64,000 bases of DNA from Marinobacter sp. NP-4(2019) (GTDB lineage: Bacteria; Pseudomonadota; Gammaproteobacteria; Pseudomonadales; Oleiphilaceae), in contig NZ_CP034142.1 in assembly GCF_003994855.1 (NCBI RefSeq), forward strand, positions 124,001 to 188,000. The letters run 5' to 3'. Position numbers and translations under genes: made by a program. Shown one piece after another: positions 51,902 to 59,641 of this stretch (positions are counted from its first letter, which is position 1; the number at the start of each line of letters is the position of its first letter). A model generated the notes under the pieces. That model worked only from the letters and a program-made list of their open reading frames with translations, was not told the origin of the DNA and searched no databases.

Positions 51902-53772
51902 TGGAGTTGGCCGTTACCCTGTCGTTTACGCTTCCCCTGATCGGTACCCTGCTGCTGGGTTTTTCCGGCGGTCGTCTGGGGCCCCGGTTGGCTTCTGTGA
52001 TCGGTGTTGCCAGTATCGGACTGGCGGCGCTGGCGACGGCCTGGGCGATTGCGCTCCATGCCGGCGGCGACGAAACCCTGCGTTTTACGCTCTGGACCTG
52101 GATCGAGGCGGGTGCGTTCAGGCCTGCTATCGGCCTGGCGGTGGATGGCCTGGCCCTGGTGATGATGGCGGTTATTACCGGCGTCGGTTTTTTCATTCAC
52201 CTGTTCGCCGCCTGGTACATGGCGGGGGATGCGGGGGTCACCCGTTTCTATGCCTGGATGAACCTGTTCGTCTTCAGCATGCTGATCCTGGTACTGGGGG
52301 ACAACCTGTTGCTGCTGTTCCTGGGCTGGGAAGGTGTGGGCCTGTGCAGTTACCTGCTGATCGGCTATTACTACCAGGACAGCGCCAACGGCCGAGCGGC
52401 GTTCAAGGCGTTTGTGGTGACCCGGATCGGCGATGTCTTCCTGGCGCTGGGTTTGTTCCTGATCTTCCGGGATCTGGGTACCCTGGACATCCAGCAGGTG
52501 ATGGTTCGGGCCTCCGAAGTCTGGTCGGTCGGTGATCCTACCGTCAGCCTGGTTGCGCTGCTGGTGCTTGGCGGGGCCCTGGGTAAATCGGCCCAGCTGC
52601 CGCTGCACACCTGGTTGCCGGACGCCATGGCGGGCCCGACCCCGGTGTCGGCGCTGATCCACGCGGCCACCATGGTGACCGCCGGGGTCTACCTGATCGC
52701 GCGGCTGAACGGCGTTTTCCTGCTGGCGCCGGATGTGCTCTGGCTGGTCGGTGTGATTGGTGCGGTCTCGCTGCTGCTGGCGGCGTTTGCCGCTCTTGCC
52801 CAGACCGACATCAAGCGGATCCTGGCGTATTCCACCATGAGCCAGATCGGCTACATGTTTCTGGCGCTCGGGGTCGGTGCCTTTGACGCGGCCATTTTCC
52901 ACCTGGTCACCCATGCCTTTTTCAAGGCGCTGTTGTTCCTGTCGGCCGGTGCCGTGATCATCAGTTGTCACCACGAACAGGACATGGCCAGACTGGGCGG
53001 CCTGCGAAAGCGGCTGCCGGTCGCCTATGGCGGTTTCCTGGTGGGCGGCGCGGCCCTGGTGGCCCTTCCGCTGGTAACGGCTGGCTTCTACAGCAAGGAT
53101 GAAATTCTCTGGCAAGCCATGGCTGCCGGCGAGCAGGGGCTTTTGCTGGCGGGCCTGCTGGGCGCGTTTCTGACCTGTATTTACACGGTGCGATTGATTC
53201 TCGGGACCTTCCACGGAGACTGTGGCAGCGACAACGCCCGTAACGCCGAGCCAGGCACCAACCCGCTGACCCATCACCTGCCTCTGGTGGTGCTGGCGGT
53301 TTTATCCACCGTTCTGGGCGCGTGGCTGTATCCACATCTCGGTGGCCTGTTCCCGGCGCCGCCCGGAGCCGGCACCGACGCCGGGCACACCTTGCTCCAG
53401 ATACTGGCCACCAGCACCGTGATCGCGGGCCTGGTAACGGCGGGCTGGCTGTTTCTGGCCCGCCTCCAGTGGCTGCGTCGCCAGGCCGGTCATGGCCTGG
53501 GCGCCCTGTTGTGGTCGCTGTGGCACCGGGCCTGGGGATTTGATGCCCTGTATGACCGGCTTCTGGTCAGGCCCTGGCAACATATGGTCCGGATGCTGAG
53601 GTACGACCTGGTGAACATGACGCTCAACCTGCTGGCGCTGTTGGCCAAACTCCTCAATGGTGGGTTGGTGCGGGCCCAGAACGGCCGGGTCCGGAGCTAC
53701 GCGACAGTGATGATTCTGGGTGCCACGGTGCTTCTGCTGGCGCTGGTCCTGTTCCCGGAGGGTGTCGCATGA
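51898..53772 (+). CDS. nuoL: NADH-quinone oxidoreductase subunit L
   Basis: The 624-residue antiporter-like subunit has the core proton-channel features: the Glu in FLGWEGVGLCSYLLIGYY, Lys in LGKSAQLPLHTWLPDAM, and DIKRILAYSTMSQIGYMFLALG. A C-terminal lateral helix follows. It is the distal proton pump of Complex I. Confidence 0.97.
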   Translation: MMELAVTLSFTLPLIGTLLLGFSGGRLGPRLASVIGVASIGLAALATAWAIALHAGGDETLRFTLWTWIEAGAFRPAIGLAVDGLALVMMAVITGVGFFIHLFAAWYMAGDAGVTRFYAWMNLFVFSMLILVLGDNLLLLFLGWEGVGLCSYLLIGYYYQDSANGRAAFKAFVVTRIGDVFLALGLFLIFRDLGTLDIQQVMVRASEVWSVGDPTVSLVALLVLGGALGKSAQLPLHTWLPDAMAGPTPVSALIHAATMVTAGVYLIARLNGVFLLAPDVLWLVGVIGAVSLLLAAFAALAQTDIKRILAYSTMSQIGYMFLALGVGAFDAAIFHLVTHAFFKALLFLSAGAVIISCHHEQDMARLGGLRKRLPVAYGGFLVGGAALVALPLVTAGFYSKDEILWQAMAAGEQGLLLAGLLGAFLTCIYTVRLILGTFHGDCGSDNARNAEPGTNPLTHHLPLVVLAVLSTVLGAWLYPHLGGLFPAPPGAGTDAGHTLLQILATSTVIAGLVTAGWLFLARLQWLRRQAGHGLGALLWSLWHRAWGFDALYDRLLVRPWQHMVRMLRYDLVNMTLNLLALLAKLLNGGLVRAQNGRVRSYATVMILGATVLLLALVLFPEGVA

Positions 53773-55298
53773 TCCTGGTCTGGCTGATTCTGATTCCTTT
53801 TCTGGGCGGTCTCTTGTGCTGGCAGGCGGATCGCTGGGGCGAGCAGGTACCACGGTGGATTGCCCTGGCGACCATGCTGTTTGTGCTGGTGATCAGCCTC
53901 TGGCTGTGGGTTACCGGAGATTTTACTTTTCCCCAGGGGGCCCAGAACCACTGGCTGCTGGAATGGCGGACACCCTGGATTCCCCGCTTCGGTGTTGAAG
54001 TGCACCTCGCCATTGACGGCCTGTCGCTGATCCTGGTGGCCCTCACAGGTTTCCTCGGCGCGCTGGCCGTGCTGTGTTCCTGGCAGGAGATCACCCATCG
54101 CATCGGTTTCTTTCACCTGAACCTGTTGTGGATCCTCGGTGGTGTCGTGGGGGTCTTCCTGGCGCTCGACCTGTTTCTGTTTTTCCTGTTCTGGGAAATG
54201 ATGCTGGTGCCCATGTATTTCCTGATTGCGCTCTGGGGCCACAGCGGCTCACCAGGGCAAACCCGCATTCGTGCTGCCACCCGCTTCTTTATCTATACCC
54301 AGGCCAGCGGCCTGTTGATGCTGGTGGCGATTTTGTCACTGGTGTTTATTCATTTCGGTAACAGCGGCGAGTGGACATTCAGCTATGAGGCCCTGCGCCA
54401 GGCGGACGTGCCCGAAGCGATGGCGCCCTGGCTGATGCTGGGCTTCTTTGTCGCATTTGCCGTCAAACTGCCGGTGGTGCCCTTCCATGGCTGGTTGCCA
54501 GACGCCCATGCCCAGGCCCCGACCGCCGGCAGTGTCGATCTGGCAGGCATCCTGCTGAAAACTGCGGCTTACGGCATGCTGCGCTTCGGCCTGCCTCTGT
54601 TCCCGGAGGAGTCCCGGGCCTTTGCGCCGGTGGCCATGACGCTGGGCCTGATCGGTATCATCTATGGCGCGGTACTGGCGTGTGGCCAGCAGGACATCAA
54701 GCGGCTTATCGCCTACACCAGTATTTCCCATATGGGCTTTGTGCTGATTGCCATCTACTCCGGCTCCACACTGGCGATTCAGGGAGCGGTGGTGATGATG
54801 GTGGCCCACGCCTTTTCCTCGGCCGGGCTGTTCATCCTGAGCGGACAGCTGTATGAACGCATCCATACCCGTGATATGACCATCATGGGCGGCCTCTGGG
54901 GCCGGATACCGGTCTTGCCGGGGTTCACGCTGTGCTTTGTCGTGGCATCGCTGGGCATGCCGGCAACGGCGAATTTTGTCGGCGAGTTCATGATTCTGTT
55001 CGGCACCTTTCCGACCGCTCCAGTGGTCGTGGTGATTGCCAGTGCCGGGTTGGTGCTTGCTGCCATTTATTCTCTGACTCTGATGCAGCGGGTGCATTTC
55101 GGGCCCGTGTACCGGCAGGGAGCGCTGGCGGGGCCGGACTGGCGAGAGTACTTGATGATGCTGACCCTGCTGGCGCTGGTGATTCTGGTCGGGCTCTATC
55201 CCCAGCCCTTACTGGACATTACCGCCGGTCTGTCCGGTGCCACTGCCGAGTTGTTTGCCGGAGAAAGCGTGGCCGGGGTTTTCGGGGAGGTGCGCTGA
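53769..55298 (+). CDS. nuoM: NADH-quinone oxidoreductase subunit M
   Basis: The 509-residue antiporter-like subunit has LFWEMMLVPMYFLIALWG with the conserved Glu, KLPVVPFHGWLPDAHAQAPT with the conserved Lys, and DIKRLIAYTSISHMGFVLIA. It overlaps nuoL by four bases and nuoN by one. Confidence 0.97.
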   Translation: MILVWLILIPFLGGLLCWQADRWGEQVPRWIALATMLFVLVISLWLWVTGDFTFPQGAQNHWLLEWRTPWIPRFGVEVHLAIDGLSLILVALTGFLGALAVLCSWQEITHRIGFFHLNLLWILGGVVGVFLALDLFLFFLFWEMMLVPMYFLIALWGHSGSPGQTRIRAATRFFIYTQASGLLMLVAILSLVFIHFGNSGEWTFSYEALRQADVPEAMAPWLMLGFFVAFAVKLPVVPFHGWLPDAHAQAPTAGSVDLAGILLKTAAYGMLRFGLPLFPEESRAFAPVAMTLGLIGIIYGAVLACGQQDIKRLIAYTSISHMGFVLIAIYSGSTLAIQGAVVMMVAHAFSSAGLFILSGQLYERIHTRDMTIMGGLWGRIPVLPGFTLCFVVASLGMPATANFVGEFMILFGTFPTAPVVVVIASAGLVLAAIYSLTLMQRVHFGPVYRQGALAGPDWREYLMMLTLLALVILVGLYPQPLLDITAGLSGATAELFAGESVAGVFGEVR

Positions 55299-56728
55299 TG
55301 CTGACGACCGCGCACCTTGTCACGGTACTGCCCCTGATCATTGTCGCTTCGACGGCGGTGATCGTCATGCTCGGGGTTGCCTGGCAGCGGAATCACGCGG
55401 TTACCGCCCTGGTCTCGGCGGCGGGCCTGGCTTTTGGTCTGTTGGCGCTGCCCCTGACGTCTCCGGCGACAAGTTCCCCGCCTCTGATGCAGGTGGATGG
55501 GTTGGCAGTCATGGCTGGCACGATGATTCTTGTCTCGGCGCTGGTGACGGTGATCCTGAGCCATCATTACCTGACCGGCTACATCGGGCCGAAGGATGAG
55601 TTTTATCTGCTGCTGTTGTGCGCCACCGCTGGTGCTCTGGCGCTGGTGGCCAGCAACCACCTGGCAATGCTGTTTATCAGCCTGGAGCTTCTGTCCATGC
55701 CCTTGTACGGCATGCTGGCATACAGCTATCGCGCCGAGCGCTCTTTGGAAGCGGGTATCAAGTATCTGTTGTTGTCGGCTGCGGCCACGGCGTTCCTGCT
55801 GTTTGGTATGGCGCTGATATACGCCCGCACCGGCTACCTGGATCTGGCCGGTGTGGCCGGAGCGCTGGTGCAGGCACCGGATGCCTGGATGCTTGCCGGC
55901 GCTGTACTGATGGTGGTTGGGCTGGGTTTCAAGCTGTCCGTGGTGCCCTTTCACCTGTGGACACCCGACGTTTATCAGGGAGGGCCGGCGCCCGCCATCA
56001 TCTTCCTCGCCACCGTCAGCAAGCTGGCGGTGTTCGTGGTGCTGTTAAGGCTGGTGCTGGCGGCACCGGTCTTTAGCAGTGAGTGGCAGCAGACCCTGAT
56101 TACAGTACTGGCGCTACTGACCATGTTGGGGGGTAATCTTCTGGCCCTGTTTCAGGCCAATCTCAAGCGACTGCTGGGTTATTCATCCATCGCCCATTTT
56201 GGATATCTGCTGGTAGCAATCGTCGCGGGCAATACCCTGGCTACGGAAACCACCGGCGTCTACCTGATTACCTACCTGGTCACCACTCTGGCGGCCTTTG
56301 GTGTGGTTACTCTGGTCTCAAGCCCGTTCGGCGGCGAGGACGCCGACGGATTGCCGGTTTATCGCGGCCTGTTCTGGCGGCGCCCCTACTTGGCCGCGGT
56401 GATGACTGTCAGCTTCCTGTCACTGGCGGGCATCCCGTTAACCGCTGGCTTTATCGGGAAGTTCTACGTGATTGCCCTGGGCGTTGCCGACAGCCGCTGG
56501 TGGCTGGTGGGCGGGGTTGTCGCAGGTAGTGCCATCGGCCTGTACTACTACCTGCGAGTGATGGTGACCTTGTACCTGCCGGAGCCCGGTATGCGTCGCC
56601 GGGATGTCACCAATGACTGGGGCAGTCGCATTGGCGGCCTGACCCTGATGGCCCTGGCTGTGGTGATTCTTGTGCTTGGTATCTACCCCGCCCCGATGAT
56701 TGACTGGGTCCAGCGACTGAGCCCCTGA
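55298..56728 (+). CDS. nuoN: NADH-quinone oxidoreductase subunit N
   Basis: The 476-residue antiporter-like subunit has SLELLSMPLYGMLAY, KLSVVPFHLWTPDVYQGGPA and NLKRLLGYSSIAHFGYLLVA. The start at 55298 overlaps the nuoM stop (TGATG); an open frame further upstream runs through nuoM and is not used. It closes the operon. Its stop codon lies inside the left arm of a long inverted repeat. Confidence 0.96.
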   Translation: MLTTAHLVTVLPLIIVASTAVIVMLGVAWQRNHAVTALVSAAGLAFGLLALPLTSPATSSPPLMQVDGLAVMAGTMILVSALVTVILSHHYLTGYIGPKDEFYLLLLCATAGALALVASNHLAMLFISLELLSMPLYGMLAYSYRAERSLEAGIKYLLLSAAATAFLLFGMALIYARTGYLDLAGVAGALVQAPDAWMLAGAVLMVVGLGFKLSVVPFHLWTPDVYQGGPAPAIIFLATVSKLAVFVVLLRLVLAAPVFSSEWQQTLITVLALLTMLGGNLLALFQANLKRLLGYSSIAHFGYLLVAIVAGNTLATETTGVYLITYLVTTLAAFGVVTLVSSPFGGEDADGLPVYRGLFWRRPYLAAVMTVSFLSLAGIPLTAGFIGKFYVIALGVADSRWWLVGGVVAGSAIGLYYYLRVMVTLYLPEPGMRRRDVTNDWGSRIGGLTLMALAVVILVLGIYPAPMIDWVQRLSP

Positions 56729-56818
56729 GGGCCTTGAGAGCGGTGTTGCGCCGGCTTGATTTGGGGCCACCAAACCTTCGCCACCGCGCCTTGCTCTCAA
56801 GGCTCTCAGGGGCTCAGT
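56716..56818. repeat. Long inverted repeat between the convergent nuoN and ndh genes
   Basis: Arms 56716-56741 (ACTGAGCCCCTGAGGGCC... to GAGAGC) and 56793-56818 pair over 26 bp with a single G-T wobble. They enclose a 51-nt loop that can fold further. The left arm includes the nuoN stop codon and the right arm ends 16 bp before the ndh stop. It may serve as a bidirectional transcript end or mRNA 3' shield. The arms are unlike those of the 10139-10220 repeat. Confidence 0.85.
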
Positions 56819-56833
56819 GGATTAACGAATTGG

Positions 56834-58144
56834 TTAGTGCAGTTTGAGCCGCGGATGCATGGCGCGGTTGATCCTGTCCATCAGCCAGATCACGCCGGTC
56901 CTCAGGAATCCGTGCAGGGCGACCTGGTGCATGCGGTAGAGGGAAACATAGAACAGGCGAGCCACCTTGCCTTCAATGTACATGCTGCGCCCGGACAGGT
57001 TGCCCATCAGGTTGCCGACAGTGGTGTAGTGACTGAAGTTGATCAATGAGCCGTAATCATTGTAGACAAAGGGCACGGCCTCTTTGCCTTCGAGTCGGTT
57101 ACAGAGTGTCTTGAACAGTGCATCCGCCTGTTGGTGGGCGGCCTGGGCCCTTGGCGGCACCGGTCTGTCTGAATCCGGCTGGGGGCAGGCGGCACAGTCA
57201 CCCAGGGCGAAAATGCTGTTGTCACGGGTGGTTTGCAGAGTCTGCTCCACCATCAGCTGGTTGCCCCGGTTCACTTCAAGGCCATCGAGCTCCGCGAGAA
57301 AGCCGGGTGCCTTGATACCGGCGGCCCAGATGGTCATTTCCGAAGGCAGTTCGGTGCCGTCCTTCATCACAATGCTTTGCGCGCGCACTTCGCTCACCGG
57401 TTGTCCGGTCATGACCTTGACGCTTTGCCGCTCCAGTTCACGGGTGGCGGCAGCGGACAGGCGTTCGGGCAAGGCCGGCAGGATTCGGTCAGCCGCCTCG
57501 ATAACGGAAATTGAAACATCCGATGGCTGCAGATGACTCATACCAAAGACCGGTAACTCCCGCGAGGCCAGACGCAGCTCCGCTGCCAGTTCCACGCCCG
57601 TGGCCCCGGCGCCGATGATGGTGATGGGCAGTTCGTGGGACTGACCCTGGTTGGCATCGTGGTTCTTGCGCAGGAAAGCATTGAGCAACAGGTTATGGAA
57701 ACGGCGAGCCTGCATCAGGCTGTCCAGGAACAGACAGTGCTCCTGGGCGCCGGGAGTGCCGAAATCGTTGGCGGTGCTGCCGACAGCCACCACCAGAGTG
57801 TCATAGCTGATGCGACGCTCCGGAACCACTTCCACGCCGTCTTCATCGTGAAAGGGTGCGATCACCAGCTGTTTGGCGTCACGATCCAGTCCGCTCATGC
57901 AGCCAAGCTGGAACTCGTAGTGGTGCTTTTGGGCATGGGCGCGGTAGTTGATCTCGTTGGCACTGGCATCGAGTGATCCGGAGGCCACTTCGTGAAGCAG
58001 GGGTTTCCAGACATGGGTCAGGCCGGCATCCACCAGGGTAATGCGCGCCCGGCGTTTCCTGCCAAGTTTGTTGCCCAGGCTGGTGACAAGCTCAAGACCG
58101 CCGGCACCACCGCCGACCACGACAATGTGATGAAGGTTATCCAT
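56834..58144 (-). CDS. ndh: Type II NADH dehydrogenase (Ndh-2), FAD-dependent
   Basis: The 436-residue two-dinucleotide-fold flavoprotein has HIVVVGGGAGGLELVTSLG for FAD at the N-terminus and ITIIGAGATGVELAAEL for NADH near 180. TIWAAGIKAP and the FAD-contacting FALGDCA follow, and an amphipathic C-terminus (about 395-436) attaches it to the membrane. It oxidises NADH with quinone without pumping protons. It sits tail to tail with the Complex I operon. Confidence 0.93.
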   Translation of the reverse strand: MDNLHHIVVVGGGAGGLELVTSLGNKLGRKRRARITLVDAGLTHVWKPLLHEVASGSLDASANEINYRAHAQKHHYEFQLGCMSGLDRDAKQLVIAPFHDEDGVEVVPERRISYDTLVVAVGSTANDFGTPGAQEHCLFLDSLMQARRFHNLLLNAFLRKNHDANQGQSHELPITIIGAGATGVELAAELRLASRELPVFGMSHLQPSDVSISVIEAADRILPALPERLSAAATRELERQSVKVMTGQPVSEVRAQSIVMKDGTELPSEMTIWAAGIKAPGFLAELDGLEVNRGNQLMVEQTLQTTRDNSIFALGDCAACPQPDSDRPVPPRAQAAHQQADALFKTLCNRLEGKEAVPFVYNDYGSLINFSHYTTVGNLMGNLSGRSMYIEGKVARLFYVSLYRMHQVALHGFLRTGVIWLMDRINRAMHPRLKLH

Positions 58145-58169
58145 GACAATCAGACCTTTAAGTGAAGAG

Positions 58170-58202
58170 AGCCAAGCGCTCTTCGGGCAAAAGCGCTTGG
58201 CT
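58170..58202 (-). other. Perfect 11-bp stem in the ndh leader
   Basis: AGCCAAGCGCT and AGCGCTTGGCT enclose an 11-nt loop about 26 bp upstream of the ndh start. There is no U-tail in the ndh direction. It may be an operator, a translation-control stem or a transcript stabiliser. Confidence 0.5.
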
Positions 58203-58323
58203 GTCCTCACTGGAAACGAATGAAAGGTAGGGTGCTAATACTGGCGCGATAATACTAACGCGGAGAGGGCAGCAGGTACAATTGGACCAATGTCCCGCTG
58301 TTCCTCAACTCTTACCGACGGGG

Positions 58324-58929
58324 TCAGTGGTGGGTACGGTATCCATCCAGGATGGCCGCCATGTCGTCCCCGAGAGCCTTTAGTTGCTCACTCGTCAGCC
58401 CTCTCTCGGCCATGGCCCGCAACGCCATGATCTGTGCCTGGAGTAGCCGGGCCAGACGACTGCAATCCGCTGTTGAAATCAGTTCTCCCCGGCTCTTTGC
58501 CTGTTCCAGCGCGGCTTTCAGGGCGTGTTCAATGGCGGACAGAATGCTGTTGGCCTGGACAGCCAATTCACTGTGTGTGTTGCTGGATTCCAGCAGGGTT
58601 TTTACGATCATGCAGGCTCGTGATGGCGCTTCTGTATCGGGGCCGCAGCTGGCGGCAATGGTGCGCAGGTAATCCTGAAGGCCGTCCACGATGGAATCGT
58701 ACTGCTCAAGATGGGCCGCCATTTCCCGGCCACCGCGTTCGGCGTAGGAGGCCAGCGCTTCCGAAAACAGCCCGTCCTTGCTGCCGAATGTGGCGTAAAT
58801 ACTGCCGGGGCGCATATCCAGCGCGTGCTCGATCTGTTTCATCGAGCTGCCGTGGTAGCCCTTCTCCCAGAACAGGCCAACAGCCTTTTCCAGGGCAACT
58901 TTTCGCTCATAGCGTGCGTGTCTGGCCAT
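58324..58929 (-). CDS. TetR-family transcriptional repressor
   Basis: The 201-residue protein has an N-terminal TetR helix-turn-helix (about 10-55, ALEKAVGLFWEKGYHGSSMKQIEHALDMRPGSIYATFGSKDGLF) and a helical ligand domain with one notable Cys in SRACMIVKTLLESS (a TetR_C-type element of the AcrR/NemR-like group). It is divergent from an AhpD-like gene, and three copies of a 16-bp palindrome lie between them, so it almost surely represses both. Confidence 0.92.
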   Translation of the reverse strand: MARHARYERKVALEKAVGLFWEKGYHGSSMKQIEHALDMRPGSIYATFGSKDGLFSEALASYAERGGREMAAHLEQYDSIVDGLQDYLRTIAASCGPDTEAPSRACMIVKTLLESSNTHSELAVQANSILSAIEHALKAALEQAKSRGELISTADCSRLARLLQAQIMALRAMAERGLTSEQLKALGDDMAAILDGYRTHH

Positions 58930-58953
58930 ATCAGCGATCCACCAACATTCTGT

Positions 58954-59031
58954 TTGAATGACCGCTCAATTATATCTTGAGCGCATGCTCAATAACAGAT
59001 AGGGTTGAAGGGTAATTGAACGATCACTCAA
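58954..59031. promoter_or_regulatory. Three matching 16-bp operators for the TetR-family repressor
   Basis: TTGAATGACCGCTCAA (58954-58969), TTGAGCGCATGCTCAA (58977-58992) and TTGAACGATCACTCAA (59016-59031) share TTGA-N8-TCAA with further inner symmetry. Centres are 23 and 39 bp apart. The third ends where the ribosome site of the AhpD-like gene begins. Repeated palindromes in a divergent tetR intergenic region are classical operators. Confidence 0.8.
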
Positions 59032-59044
59032 AAAGGAGATGGTT

Positions 59045-59596
59045 ATGACAGATTTCACCTTTCACGATATGGACTCGGCTCCGGAGAAATCCAAACCCCT
59101 GCTGGAAAATTCGCTCAAAGGCTTTGGCATGATTCCCAGCCTCCATGCGGTCATGGCGGAAGCGCCGGGGGTACTCGAGGCCTACCAGAAGCTTCATCAA
59201 CTGGTTCTGGACAGCAGCTTCGATAACGACGAGAAGACGGTGGTCTGGCAGACCATCAGCGTGGAGAATGCCTGCCACTATTGCGTACCAGCCCATACCG
59301 GTATTGCCAAGATGATGGAGGTGTCGGACGACATTATTAACGCACTTCGTGATGAAACCCCGCTACCGAGCGAAAAGTTGGAGGCGCTACGTACATTCAC
59401 CCTGGCGGTCATGCGTAAGCAAGGCAATGTCGGCAAGGAAGATCTTGAAGCGTTCCTTGGCGCGGGCTACAACCTTCGTCAGGTTCTGGAAGTGATTCTG
59501 GTGCTCTCACAGAAAACCATGAGCAACTACATCAACCATATCGCCGAAACGCCGGTTGATGAGCCGTTCAGGAAGTTCGAGTGGCATAAAAAGTAA
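59045..59596 (+). CDS. Carboxymuconolactone decarboxylase / AhpD-like protein
   Basis: The 183-residue helical protein has the AhpD redox motif in ENACHYCVPAHT (CxxC plus following His). Such proteins act as peroxidase-like or alkylhydroperoxidase partners in oxidative or electrophile stress. AAGGAG is 6 nt before the ATG at 59045; an ATG at 59039 is too close to it. Control by the divergent TetR protein is likely. Confidence 0.88.
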   Translation: MTDFTFHDMDSAPEKSKPLLENSLKGFGMIPSLHAVMAEAPGVLEAYQKLHQLVLDSSFDNDEKTVVWQTISVENACHYCVPAHTGIAKMMEVSDDIINALRDETPLPSEKLEALRTFTLAVMRKQGNVGKEDLEAFLGAGYNLRQVLEVILVLSQKTMSNYINHIAETPVDEPFRKFEWHKK

Positions 59597-59618
59597 TTGC
59601 CAGGTCTGGCATGAGGAA

Positions 59619-59641
59619 GGATGCGGGCTTAGCCCGCATCC
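59619..59641. terminator. Hairpin between convergent genes
   Basis: GGATGCGGGC and GCCCGCATCC are perfect 10-bp arms with a TTA loop that is also the stop codon of the NosR-like gene. No T-run follows in either direction, so it may act as a transcript 3' stem instead of a full intrinsic terminator. Confidence 0.5.
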
